DNA of 64,000 bases from Palsa-504 sp963744005 (GTDB taxonomy: Bacteria; Actinomycetota; Actinomycetes; Streptosporangiales; Streptosporangiaceae), in the NCBI GenBank assembly GCA_963744005.1, contig CAVURU010000003.1, positions 62,001-126,000 of the forward strand, given 5' to 3'. The notes beneath the pieces were generated by a model. It was not told where the DNA came from and made no database searches. It worked only from the letters and a program-made list of their open reading frames with translations. The position numbers were made by a program, and so were the translations under genes. Below are positions 41,906 to 51,200 of the stretch, one piece after another; the first letter of the stretch is position 1, and the number at the start of each line of letters is the position of its first letter.

Positions 41906-42769
41906 ATGGACATCGGGATAGGGCTGCCCAACACGGTCGCGGGGACTGAGGGGCGGACGCTCGTCGACTGGGCCCGGCAGGCCGAGGAAGCTGGGTTCAG
42001 CACGCTGGGCACGATCGGCCGCCTCGTCTACCCGAACTACGAGGAGCTGATCTGCCTCAGCGCCGCCGCCGCGGTCACCAGCCAGATCCGGCTCACCACC
42101 TCCGTGCTGCTCGCGCCGCTGTACACGAACGCCGCGCTGCTGGCCAAGCAGGCCGCCTCGCTGGACCGGCTGTCCGGCGGGCGGCTGGTTCTCGGCATGG
42201 GGCTCGGCGGCCGCGACGACGACTTCGCCGCCAGCGGGGTGAGCACCGAAGGCCGCGGGTGCCGGCTTGAGGAGCAACTTGGCCTGATGAAGCGGGTGTG
42301 GTCGGGCGAGGAGTTCGGCTACGCCGGCGGGATCGGGCCAGAGCCGGCCCGGCCCGGCGGCCCGGAAATCATCCTGGGCGGGACCGCCGAGGCCAGCTTC
42401 CGCCGGGTGGCCAGCTTCGCCGACGGCTGGATGATGGGCGGCGGCACGCCCGAGATGTTCGCCGAGGCGGCCGCGGGAGTCGACCAGGCCTGGCGCGAGG
42501 CGGGCCGGCCGGGGCGGCCGCGTAAGCTCACCCTGGCCTACTTCGGGCTCGGTCCCGAGGCCCGCAGCCAGGCGGAAGGCTACATCCTGGACTATTACGG
42601 CTTCCTCGGCGACGTGGCCCGCCAGATCGCGGCCGGTGCCGCGGTCAGCGCCGAGATGGTCAAGTCCTACGTCGCCGCGTTCGAGGCCAACGGCTGCGAC
42701 GAGGTCATCTTCGTCCCCACCGTGTCACGGCTGGATCAGATAGCGCTGCTCGCGGAGGCGATCGCCTGA
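41906..42769 (+). CDS. LLM-class flavin/F420-dependent oxidoreductase
   Basis: 287-residue TIM-barrel of the luciferase-like monooxygenase family. Evidence is MDIGIGLPNTV at the N-terminus, LLAPLYTNAALLAKQAASLDRLSGGRLVLGMGLG in the middle, and GGPEIILGGTAEASFRRVASFADGWM. ATG 41906 has GGAGG seven bases upstream. Members use FMN or F420; the npdG gene nearby makes F420 plausible. Substrate unknown. It may be co-transcribed with the enoyl-CoA hydratase gene 25 bases later. Confidence 0.9.
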   Translation: MDIGIGLPNTVAGTEGRTLVDWARQAEEAGFSTLGTIGRLVYPNYEELICLSAAAAVTSQIRLTTSVLLAPLYTNAALLAKQAASLDRLSGGRLVLGMGLGGRDDDFAASGVSTEGRGCRLEEQLGLMKRVWSGEEFGYAGGIGPEPARPGGPEIILGGTAEASFRRVASFADGWMMGGGTPEMFAEAAAGVDQAWREAGRPGRPRKLTLAYFGLGPEARSQAEGYILDYYGFLGDVARQIAAGAAVSAEMVKSYVAAFEANGCDEVIFVPTVSRLDQIALLAEAIA

Positions 42770-42793
42770 CCGAAGCGGCGTAGGCTGCTGGTC

Positions 42794-43573
42794 ATGGGCT
42801 TCGAGCACATTTTGGTGGATAGGTCCGGCGACTTCGCGACCATCACGATGAACCGTCCGCAGCGGCGCAACGCCCTGTCCCTGGACCACATGCGGGAGCT
42901 GATCGCCGCGTTCGCCGAGGTCGGCGGCAGCGATGCCCTGGGCATCGTGCTGGCCGGAAACGGGCCGGTGTTCAGCGCCGGGCATGACTTCGCCGACGTC
43001 GTCGACGCCGACCTGACCGGAGTCCGCACCCTGCTCAACACGTGCGCCGAGCTGATGAACCTGATGCAGCAGGTGCCCCAGCCGGTGGTGGCCCGGGTGC
43101 ACGGGCTGGCCACGGCGGCCGGCTGCCAGCTGGTGGCCACCGCCGACCTGGCCGTGGCCACCGAGGACGCCGGCTTCGCCGCTCCCGGCGGCAAGGGCGG
43201 CTGGTTCTGCCACACCCCGATGGTGGCCATCGCCAGGAACGTCGGCCGCAAGCGGGCCGCGGAGATGGCCATGTCGGGCGACGTCATCAGCGCCCCCACC
43301 GCGCTGGACTGGGGCCTGGTCAACCAGGTCGTGCCCGCCGCCCAGCTCGACAGCGCCGTCACCAGCCTGCTCGAGCGCGTCACCCGCGGCTCGGCCGACA
43401 GCAAGGGCATCGGCAAGCAGGCCTTCTACGCCCAGATCGACCTGGACCAGCCCAAGGCCTACGCCTACGCCGTCGAGGTCATGGCCGCCACCAGCCAGCT
43501 GCCGGACGCGCGGGAGGGGATGCGCGCCTTCCTTGGCAAGCGCAAGCCCGTCTGGCGCCGCGGCCGCGACTAG
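42794..43573 (+). CDS. Enoyl-CoA hydratase / isomerase family protein
   Basis: Crotonase-fold enzyme of 259 residues. The first oxyanion-hole segment is FSAGHDFAD and the second is VARVHGLATAAGCQLVATADLAVATEDAGFAAP. The catalytic Glu positions of classic hydratases are not obvious, and GGKGGWFCHTPMVAIARNVGRKRAAEMAMSGD resembles the ECHDC3-like branch, so the exact reaction is uncertain. It follows the LLM oxidoreductase closely. Confidence 0.88.
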   Translation: MGFEHILVDRSGDFATITMNRPQRRNALSLDHMRELIAAFAEVGGSDALGIVLAGNGPVFSAGHDFADVVDADLTGVRTLLNTCAELMNLMQQVPQPVVARVHGLATAAGCQLVATADLAVATEDAGFAAPGGKGGWFCHTPMVAIARNVGRKRAAEMAMSGDVISAPTALDWGLVNQVVPAAQLDSAVTSLLERVTRGSADSKGIGKQAFYAQIDLDQPKAYAYAVEVMAATSQLPDAREGMRAFLGKRKPVWRRGRD

Positions 43574-43689
43574 CCCGCACGGCCGCCCGGCTAGCCCGTA
43601 CCGCCGCCCGGCTAGCCCGCACCGCCGCCGGCTACCGGTCGCGATCAGCCGCGGTGCCCGCAGGCCGGCCGCTCTCACCGCCCCGCCGC

Positions 43690-43773
43690 TGTGGAAAAGG
43701 TGTTGGTAATTACGTGGATAACCATTCCGGGCTGCGGAAAACGCGCGGCAATCTGTGGAAATAATGTGGACAG
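43690..43773 (+). promoter_or_regulatory. Cluster of DnaA-box-like sites
   Basis: Four same-orientation matches to TGTGGATAA or the actinobacterial TGTGGACAA in 84 bases: TGTGGAAAA (43690), CGTGGATAA (43713), TGTGGAAAT (43754) and TGTGGACAG (43765), each with one or two mismatches. They lie in an AT-rich patch. There is no dnaA or dnaN nearby, so this is not a typical oriC. Confidence 0.3.
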
Positions 43774-43995
43774 AAAAACAACGGAAAATAGTCCTGGAAT
43801 AGCTCTTGCGGGCCCAGCCGCCGAAGCGATAGAAATACCTCACCGTTGGAAACGGGCACCATCCGGGGGTAACTCCGGGAGGCGGGAAAGACCCGGGTGA
43901 CCGGGCTGTCGCGCTGGTGTCTGGCCCCGGCGGGCAGGTCTTGCGGACCAGAACGGCCAGGCGACTGGCGGCCCTGGTGCGCCGAGACCGACGAG

Positions 43996-44024
43996 GCCCC
44001 CTCCATCTCATACATGGAGGGGGC
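43996..44024 (+). terminator. Terminator hairpin between convergent genes
   Basis: GCCCCCTCCAT and ATGGAGGGGGC form a perfect 11-bp stem around a 7-base loop, followed by TCTCGTCATTATG. GACGAG/CTCGTC outside it can extend the stem. It could serve both strands. Confidence 0.8.
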
Positions 44025-44088
44025 TCTCGTCATTATGCTTCCCGGACGGCTTCCGCGCTAACCCGGACGTGAAAAAGCCCGGCCGATT

Positions 44089-44793
44089 TCAGCCCATCGG
44101 GTACCGGTGAAACGCGACGGCGTACTCGCACCCGGCGCCCAGGCCCACATAGCCCGCCATGTTCCGCAGGAACTCATCCGGGTCGAATTCCCGGCCCAGG
44201 CCCTCGATGTACGCCCGGTGCTCCCGCAGCGAGGCGACGCCCGCGTCGATGGTGCCGGTGACGTCGACGAAGTGCGTCGGCGCCGTCGTGGAGGACACGT
44301 ACGCCGCCTTGATCCCCGACCAGGCCGGCCCGGCGTCGGCGAAGACCCACTCGTTCGCCGCGTCCCGGCAGGCGTCCAGCACGGCCAGCCCGGTCGCGCG
44401 GTGGTCGGCGTGGTTGACTGGCCCCTCCTCGCCCCAGGTGAGGTCGAAGCTCATGGTGATGACCACCTGGGGCCGCAGCCGGCGGAAGGCGGCCGCCAGG
44501 TCGCGGCGCAGCGGCAGCCCGTACTCCACCAGGCCGTCCACGTGATCGAGGAAGGTGACCTGGGTGACGCCGACCACCTCGGCGCTGCGCCGTTCCTCTT
44601 CCATCCGCAGCGGCGCGACCTGGTCCGGTGCCATCCCGGCGATCCCGGCCTCGCCCTTGGTGGCCAGCAGGTAGGCGACCTGCTTGCCCTGCCGGGTCCA
44701 CCGGGCCACGGCCGAGGCCGCCCCGTACTCCAGGTCGTCGGGGTGGGCGACCACCGCGACCGCCCGCTCCCAGTCCTCCGGCATCGGCTCCAT
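44089..44793 (-). CDS. PIG-L family deacetylase
   Basis: Zinc-dependent N-acetylglucosamine deacetylase-like enzyme of 234 residues, from ATG 44793 after GGAGAGGAAAGG. The metal motif AHPDDLEYGAA is near the N-terminus and the third ligand is in NHADHRATG. EEERRSAEVVGVTQVTFLDHVDGLVEYG is typical of the family, which includes MshB and Mca of mycothiol metabolism. The sequence is not close enough by eye to name it as either. Divergent from the NUDIX gene. Confidence 0.9.
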   Translation of the reverse strand: MEPMPEDWERAVAVVAHPDDLEYGAASAVARWTRQGKQVAYLLATKGEAGIAGMAPDQVAPLRMEEERRSAEVVGVTQVTFLDHVDGLVEYGLPLRRDLAAAFRRLRPQVVITMSFDLTWGEEGPVNHADHRATGLAVLDACRDAANEWVFADAGPAWSGIKAAYVSSTTAPTHFVDVTGTIDAGVASLREHRAYIEGLGREFDPDEFLRNMAGYVGLGAGCEYAVAFHRYPMG

Positions 44794-44856
44794 CGCCGCC
44801 CCTTTCCTCTCCTGGCTCCTGCGGCCACTGTGCCACATGCGTGAGAAGGTGAGACG

Positions 44857-45387
44857 GTGCCCGCCGCAGCCGAGCCCGCCGCAGCCGAGCCCGCCGCAGC
44901 CGAGCCCGCCGCAGCCGAGCCCGCCGCAGCCGACGTCTCCTGGACCGGGCGGGCCGGGACGTTCAACCTCCGCGTGGCGGCCGTCATCGTCCGCGGCGGC
45001 GACATCCTCATCTGCACCGTCGACGGCGTCGGCCACTGGTTCCTGCCCGGCGGCCGGATCCATCTCGGCGAGCCGAGCGATGCGGCCCTGACCCGCGAGC
45101 TGGCCGAGGAACTGGGCCACGACCTGCCTGGCGGGCGGCTCGCGCTCATCGTGGAGAACCTCTACCGCGACCCGTCACTCAGCCACGAGATCGGCCTGTA
45201 CTACCGCGTGACCTGGCCGGACCCGCTGGACCCCGCGGACCTGCACCGCGGTACCGAGCCCGGCCATCACTTCCGCTGGGTGCCCATGGCCGAGCTCGGC
45301 CCGGCTGGCTTCCAGCCGGCCGGGCTGATCCCCATCCTGCCCGGCCCGGCTGAAGGCCTCCGGCACGTCATCCTGGCCGCCTCATAG
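44857..45387 (+). CDS. NUDIX hydrolase
   Basis: 176 residues from GTG 44857. A perfect Nudix box fits Gx5Ex7REUxEExGU (GRIHLGEPSDAALTRELAEELG). The front of the protein is five PAAAE repeats encoded by a 15-bp tandem repeat, an unusual N-terminus that may be disordered. Substrate unknown (nucleotide sugar, NTP or similar). The GTG start precedes the repeat; a later start is possible only after it, near DVSWTGRAG, where no start codon stands out. Confidence 0.88.
   Translation: MPAAAEPAAAEPAAAEPAAAEPAAADVSWTGRAGTFNLRVAAVIVRGGDILICTVDGVGHWFLPGGRIHLGEPSDAALTRELAEELGHDLPGGRLALIVENLYRDPSLSHEIGLYYRVTWPDPLDPADLHRGTEPGHHFRWVPMAELGPAGFQPAGLIPILPGPAEGLRHVILAAS
44860..44934 (+). repeat. 15-bp tandem repeat in the NUDIX gene
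   Basis: Five copies of CCCGCCGCAGCCGAG (the last with GAC) encoding PAAAE units at the NUDIX N-terminus. In-frame, so copy number could vary without breaking the gene. Confidence 0.9.
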
Positions 45388-45403
45388 CCGGCGGCCGGGG
45401 TCG

Positions 45404-46279
45404 CTACCGGTAGGAGCGCTCGGCGTCGGGGAAGGCCCCCGACGTGACATCCTCGGCGAAGGCCGTCGCGGCCTCGCCGAGCACCGCGGCCAGGTCCGCG
45501 TACTTCTTGACGAACTTCGCCACCTGCGGGGTCAGGCCCGCCATGTCCTGCCACACCAGGACCTGCGCGTCGCAGGCCGGGCCGGCGCCGATCCCGATGG
45601 TCGGGACGGACAGGGCCTCGGTGACCTGCGCGGCCAGCGAGGCCGGCACGCACTCCAGCACGACGGCGAACGCGCCCGCCGCCTCCAGGATCTTGGCGTC
45701 GTGCAGCAGGCGCTGCCCGTCCTCGCCGCGGCCCTGCACCCGGTAGCCGCCCAGGGCGTTGACCGACTGGGGGGTCAGGCCGAGGTGGGCCATCACCGGG
45801 ACGCCGGCCGCGACCAGGTCCTCGACCTGGCGGGCGACCCGCTCGCCGCCTTCCAGCTTGACCGCCTGCGCCCCGCTCTCCTTCAGGAAGCGGATCCCGG
45901 CCTCCAGCGCCGCGGCCGGCGAGGCCTGATAGGAACCGAACGGCAGGTCGGCCACGACCATGGCCCGGCTGGTGCCGCGCACCACGGCCGCGGTCAGCGG
46001 GATCAGCTCGTCGACCGTCACCGGGATCGTGCTCTCGTGGCCGTAGACCACCATGGACGCCGAGTCGCCGACCAGCAGCACCGGGATCCCGGCCCGGTCG
46101 AAGACGCCGGCCGTGAGCGCGTCGTACGCGGTGAGCATGGGCCACTTCTCGCCGCGGGCCTTCGCGGCGGCGATATCGCGGACGGTGACCCGCTTCCCGG
46201 TGCCCGTGCCCCCGTAGAGGGGCTCGGGGGCGGTCCGCTGTCCTGTCGCGGCCCCGGACGAAGCATAGGTTTGTGACAT
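45404..46279 (-). CDS. panB: 3-methyl-2-oxobutanoate hydroxymethyltransferase
   Basis: First committed step of pantothenate synthesis, transferring a hydroxymethyl group from methylene-tetrahydrofolate. 291 residues with TAYDALTAGVFDRAGIPVLLVGDSASMVVYGH (Mg ligand Asp), VVADLPFGSY, VKLEGG, MAHLGLTPQSV and SVPTIGIGAGPACDAQVLVW. The N-terminus has a short Ala/Gly-rich extension. ATG 46279 has a plausible GGAGGTAAC ribosome site. Confidence 0.97.
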   Translation of the reverse strand: MSQTYASSGAATGQRTAPEPLYGGTGTGKRVTVRDIAAAKARGEKWPMLTAYDALTAGVFDRAGIPVLLVGDSASMVVYGHESTIPVTVDELIPLTAAVVRGTSRAMVVADLPFGSYQASPAAALEAGIRFLKESGAQAVKLEGGERVARQVEDLVAAGVPVMAHLGLTPQSVNALGGYRVQGRGEDGQRLLHDAKILEAAGAFAVVLECVPASLAAQVTEALSVPTIGIGAGPACDAQVLVWQDMAGLTPQVAKFVKKYADLAAVLGEAATAFAEDVTSGAFPDAERSYR

Positions 46280-46390
46280 CGCTGTTACCTCCAGGTCTCG
46301 TGTCGCCCTCGTGGCGTACCCGGACGGTTAAATGATGGCATGCGGGCCGGGCTGAGCGGTATAGCCACTGCCTTCTGAAAGACTGAGAAA

Positions 46391-48199
46391 ATGATCAATA
46401 TCGCGGACGTGGACCGGCTGGCCGAGGCCTATCACCAGCGCGGCGGCCAGCCCGGGCTGGCCTACGGGATCGTGCTCGACGGCGAGCTCGTGCACGCAGG
46501 CGGCCTGGGCGAACGTCATCTCGGCGGCCCGCGCCCGGACGCCGACACCGTGTTCCGCATCGCCTCGATGAGCAAGAGCTTCACCGCGTCGGCGATCTTG
46601 TCGCTGCGCGACGACGGCGAGCTGCGGCTCGACGACCCGGCCGAGGAGTACGTGCCGGACCTGCGCGGCTGGCCGCCGGTGACCCCGGACTCGGCCCGCG
46701 TGTCGATCCGGCACCTGCTCGACCATGACGGCCGGCTTCCCGACCGATGACCCGTGGGGTGACCGGCAGCAGGGCCTGCCGCTGGCGGAGTTCGGCGAGC
46801 TGCTGGCCGGCGGCATCGGGTTCAACTGGGCGCCGGGCACCCGGTTCGAGTACTCCAACCTCGGCTACGCGATCCTGGGCCGGATCATCACCGCCGTTTC
46901 CGGCCAGCAGTATCCCGACGTCATCCGGCACCGGCTCCTGGGCCCGCTGGGCATGACGCGCAGCGGGTTCGAGGCCGAGGAGTTCGAGGTGCCCGGCGGG
47001 GGGCCCGCGGCGGGCGGCCTGGCCCGCGGCTACCGGTGGGCCGCCGCCGCGGACGGCGCGCCGGCCGGCTGGGATGAGCTGGCCTTCGCCCCGCTCGGCG
47101 CGTTCGCCCCGATGGGCGGGGTATTCAGCACCGTCCGCGACCTGGCCCGCTGGACGGCCGGCTTCGCGGCCGCGTTCCCGCCCGGCGGCCCGCCGCGGCA
47201 GGCCAGCACGGCGCCGCCCCGCACCCAATCCGGCCGGCCACCCGGCGGGAGATGCAGCTCCCGCAGGTCTCGACCGGCTGGGACCGCGCGGCCGCCTTCC
47301 CCGGCAACTCCCTGCCGTCCCTGTCGGCCTATGGCTTCGGCCTGTTCGTGGGGGAGCAGCCCGGCTTCGGCCGGATCGTCAGCCACAGCGGCGGCTACCC
47401 GGGCTACGGCAGCAACATGCGCTGGCACCCAGCCACCGGCGCCGCTGTGATCACCCTGGGGAACGGTACCTACGCTCCCGTGTCGCCGCTGGCCGCGCGG
47501 CTGCTGGAGGCCGTGCTCCGGCAGCTCGACCGGCCGGCCGCCGGTTACGGCGTGGCCCTGGCCCCGGCGCCGGCCGGCGCCCCCGGCCCGTGGCCGGAGA
47601 CGGTGGCCGCGAAGGAGGCGGTCAGCCGGCTGCTGCAGGACTGGGACGACACCCAGGCCGCCCGGCTGTTCTCGCCCAACGTGGCCCAGGACGTCCCGTT
47701 CGCCGAGCGGCGCCAGGCCATCGCCGCCATCCGGGAACGGATCGGGGCCTTCCGCGACGACGAGAACCGCCGCCCGGAGTTCGACACGCCCGCGCACTGC
47801 CGGTGGTGGCTGGCCGGCCAGGACGGCGTGGTCCAGGCGCAGATCCAGCTCAATCCCGAGCGGCCGCCGCGCGTCCAGTCCCTCACCCTGGCCGTGCCGC
47901 CCGCGCCGGGCTCGCCGCTGAGCCAGGTCCTGGCCACGCTGCTGGGCTGGCTCAACGGCACCGACCGGGACTGGCCCGAGGCCATCCCGGTCACCGGCAC
48001 AGTGGACACCGGCCTGCTGGCCCGCCGCCTGCGGATGGCCGCCGTCTGGGCCGGCCAGTGCCGCCTGGGCGCCTACCGGGCCGGCGACGGCGCGGCGTCG
48101 GCCGTGGTGGAGCTGCCCGGCGAGCACGCCGCCCTGACCCTGACCCTGGCCGTGGACCCGTCCTCCGGCGCGCTACGGCAGGCCGACATAGCGCCCTGA
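46391..48199 (+). CDS. Beta-lactamase family serine hydrolase, two frame breaks
   Basis: Class C beta-lactamase / DD-peptidase-like hydrolase split over three frame segments. The first (46391 to about 46721) has the nucleophile SMSK in FRIASMSKSFTAS. One extra G near 46721 moves to the second frame (MTAGFPTDDPW, then YSNLGYAILG, the YxN motif). A second break near 47190-47220 returns to the first frame (PIRPATRREMQLPQ, then VSHSGGYPGYGS, the HxG motif). Corrected length is about 602 residues. A C-terminal domain of some 200 residues (from about 47560) is unlike the hydrolase fold and unrecognised. No clear signal peptide. The substrate is unknown. Confidence 0.82.
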
Positions 48200-48243
48200 C
48201 CGCGGCGCGCCCAGACCGCGGCCGCGGCCGGGCGGCCCGGCGG

Positions 48244-51200
48244 TCACCAGGTGTCGACCCAGGCGTGCTTCTTGCCTGCGCGGGCAGGCCTGGGCGGCAT
48301 CGAGTTCAGGCCCATGACCAGCCACTGGCGGGTATCGGCCGGGTCGATGACGTCGTCCACCTCGAAGACCATGCCCGCGTTCAGGGCCCTGGCCCAGGCG
48401 TAGGCGTCGGCGACCAGCTCGTCGTAGCGGGCCCGGCGGGCCGGGATGTCGGTGATGGCCTGGAGCTCCGCGCGGCGGCCCAGCTTGATCTGGCCCTCCA
48501 GGCCCATGCCGGCGAACTCGCCGGTCGGCCACGAGATCGAGAAGAACGTCTCGTCGAAGCTGGCCGCGGCCATGGCGATGGCGCCCAGGCCGTAGGCCTT
48601 GCGCAGCACCACGTTGAAGTAGGGCACGGTCAGGTTGGCCCCGGCCACGTACATCCGCGCGCAGTGCCGGATCAGGGCGGTCTTCTCCGCCACCGGCCCG
48701 ACCATGTTTCCCGGCGTGTCGACCAGTGACAGGATGGGGATGTCGAAGGCGTCGCACAGCTGCATGAACCGCGCGGCCTTGTCCGCCCCCGCGCTCTCGA
48801 TGGCCCCGCCCGACGGCGAGTTGGAATTGTTGGCGATCACCCCGACCGGGTGCCCCTCGACCCGGATCAGCGCGGTGATCATCGACGTGGCCCAGCGCGG
48901 GCGCAGTTCCAGCACGCTGCCCACGTCGGCCAGCGTCTCGATCACGGTTCGGATGTCGTAGACCGCGCGGCGGTTCTCCGGGACGACGTGCCGCAGCGGC
49001 AGCTGGTCGTGCGCGCTCCAGTCCGCGGTGCGGCCCTGGAAGTAGGACAGGTAGGCCTTGGCCGTGGCGGTGGCCTCGGCCTCGTCCTCCACCACGATGT
49101 CGATGACGCCGTTGGGCTCCTGGATGCTGACCGGCCCCACCTCGCCGGGCGCGTAGGCGCCCAGCCCGCCGCCCTCGATCATGGCCGGGCCGCCGATGCC
49201 GATGGAGCTGTCCCGGGTGGCGATGATCACGTCGCAGGCGCCCAGCAGCACCACGTTGCCGGCGAAGCAGTAACCGGAATTGACGCCGACGATCGGCACC
49301 AGGCCGGACAGCTTGCCCAGCTCGAGCCAGGTACGGGTGGACAGCGCGCCGATGGCCCGGGCCGCGCCCTCCGGGATGGACGGGCCCGAGCCGCCGCCCG
49401 CCCGGCCGCCGCCCCCCTCGGAGTACAGCACGACGGGCAGCTTGTACTGCTGGGCGATCCGCAGCATGCGGTCGGTCTTCTGGTGGTTCTTGGTGCCCTG
49501 GGTGCCGGCCAGGACCGAGTAGTCGTAGGCCACCACCGCGCACCGGGCCTGCTCCGGGGCGAACAGCTCGCCGTTGACCTGGCCGACGCCGATGACCATG
49601 CCGTCCGCGGCGGTGCGCCGCATCCGCTCCTCCACCACCGGCCAGGTGTCCGAGCGCAGCAGCGCCGCGGTCACCGTCGGCCCGTACTCGGTGAACGTCC
49701 CGGGATCGCACAGCTCGGCGATGCTCTCCCGGATGGTCGGCCGGCCCTGGGCGTGCCGCTTGGCGGCCGCCTCCGGCCGGCCCTCGTCGCTGGCCAGGAA
49801 GTGCAGGCGCTGAACCTCGGCCAGGTCCGGGCGGATCTCCTCGGGGTCGGGCGCTGCGGCGCCCACGTAGGCCCCGGCCGCGTCCCGCGGCTCCAGGAAC
49901 AGCACCGGGGTGCCCTCGAAGATCGAGTCGCCGACCTCCCAGGCGATCTCGCGCACCACGCCGGCCGCCTCGCTGGCCACCACGTGCTCCATCTTGAGGG
50001 CCTCCATGACCGCCACCGGCTGACCCGGCAGCACCATGTCGCCCTCGGCCACGGCGTAGCTGATCACCACGCCCGGCATGGGCGCGGGCACGGCGACCGT
50101 GCCGTCCGGCCCGGGCATGGCCTCGGCCAGCGGCCCCGGGCCGGCCGTCTCCTCGGCGCCCGGCCCGGCGCCGGGCTGCAGGTCCAGCAGGGCCAGCGGA
50201 TCCATCGGGTCGACCCGGGCGCCGGCCCGGCGCTGCTGGCGCCGGCCGGCGCTGCTGGGCGCCTGGCCGAAGTACCGGGCCCGGTCCGCGGCGGCGTCCA
50301 GCAGCTCCGCGGCGTGCTCCTCCACGTACCGCGTGTGCAGCTCGCCGTCGATCAGGGCCGGGCTCTTCAGCAGGGCCTGCAGGAAGGCGATGTTGGTCCG
50401 CACCCCGCCGATCTTGAACTCGCTCAGCGCCCGCCGGGCCCGGGCGGCCCCGGCGGCCAGGTCGTCGGCCGCGACGATCACCTTGGCCAGCAGCGGGTCG
50501 TAGCGCGAGGATGTCGCGTAGCCCGCATACCCGAACCCGTCCACCCGCACGCCCGGTCCCGACGGCTGGTCGTAGGCCGACAGCACGCCGCCGCCCGGCC
50601 GGGCCGAGCCGTCGGCGGTCATCGACTCCAGGTTCACCCGCGCCTGCAGGGCCACGCCCCGCGGGGCGGGCACGCTGTCCTGCGTCAGGCCCAGCCCGGC
50701 CAGGTCCGCGCCGCCGGCGATCGCCAGCTGGACGGCCACCAGGTCGCGGCCCAGCACCGTCTCAGTGACAGTGTGCTCGACCTGCAGCCGGGCGTTGGCC
50801 TCGATGAAGGCGAACCGGGGGGCGGCGCCGGCCCGGGCGTCGAGGAGGAACTCGACCGTGCCGACGCCGCGGTAGCGCACCGCCTCGCCGAGCCGGACCG
50901 CCGCCTGCAGCATCGCGGCCCGTACCGCCTCGGGCACCCCGAAGGCCGGGGCGATCTCGATCAGTTTCTGGCGCTGGCGCTGCAGGCTGCACTCGCGGTC
51001 CCACAGGTGCGCGACCGCGCCGGTCCCGTCCCCGACGATCTGCACCTCGACGTGCCGGGCCACTTTCATCAGCTCTTCCACGTACACCTCACCCGAGCCG
51101 AACGCGCCGCGGGCTTCGGACGCCGCCCGCTCGAAGGCCTGCTCCAGGTCGGCCGGGTCCGTCACCGGCCGCATGCCCCGCCCGCCGCCGCCGGCCACGG

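Larger units (their letters stand above)
43574..44088. other. Intergenic island between convergent genes
   Basis: 515 bases between the ends of the enoyl-CoA hydratase and PIG-L genes. It opens with GC-rich imperfect repeats (GCCCGCACGGCCGCCCGGCTA type), turns AT-rich at 43690-43800 with four DnaA-box-like sites, and ends with a strong hairpin terminator at 43996. A promoter-to-terminator non-coding RNA could fit here, but no family was recognised. Confidence 0.5.

Noticed and set aside
43860..44030. c-di-AMP (ydaO) riboswitch
   Set aside because: GGGTAACTCCGGGAGGCGGGAAAG looked suggestive, but the conserved CCGACAGCTAACCTCG end segment is missing and no gene follows on that strand.
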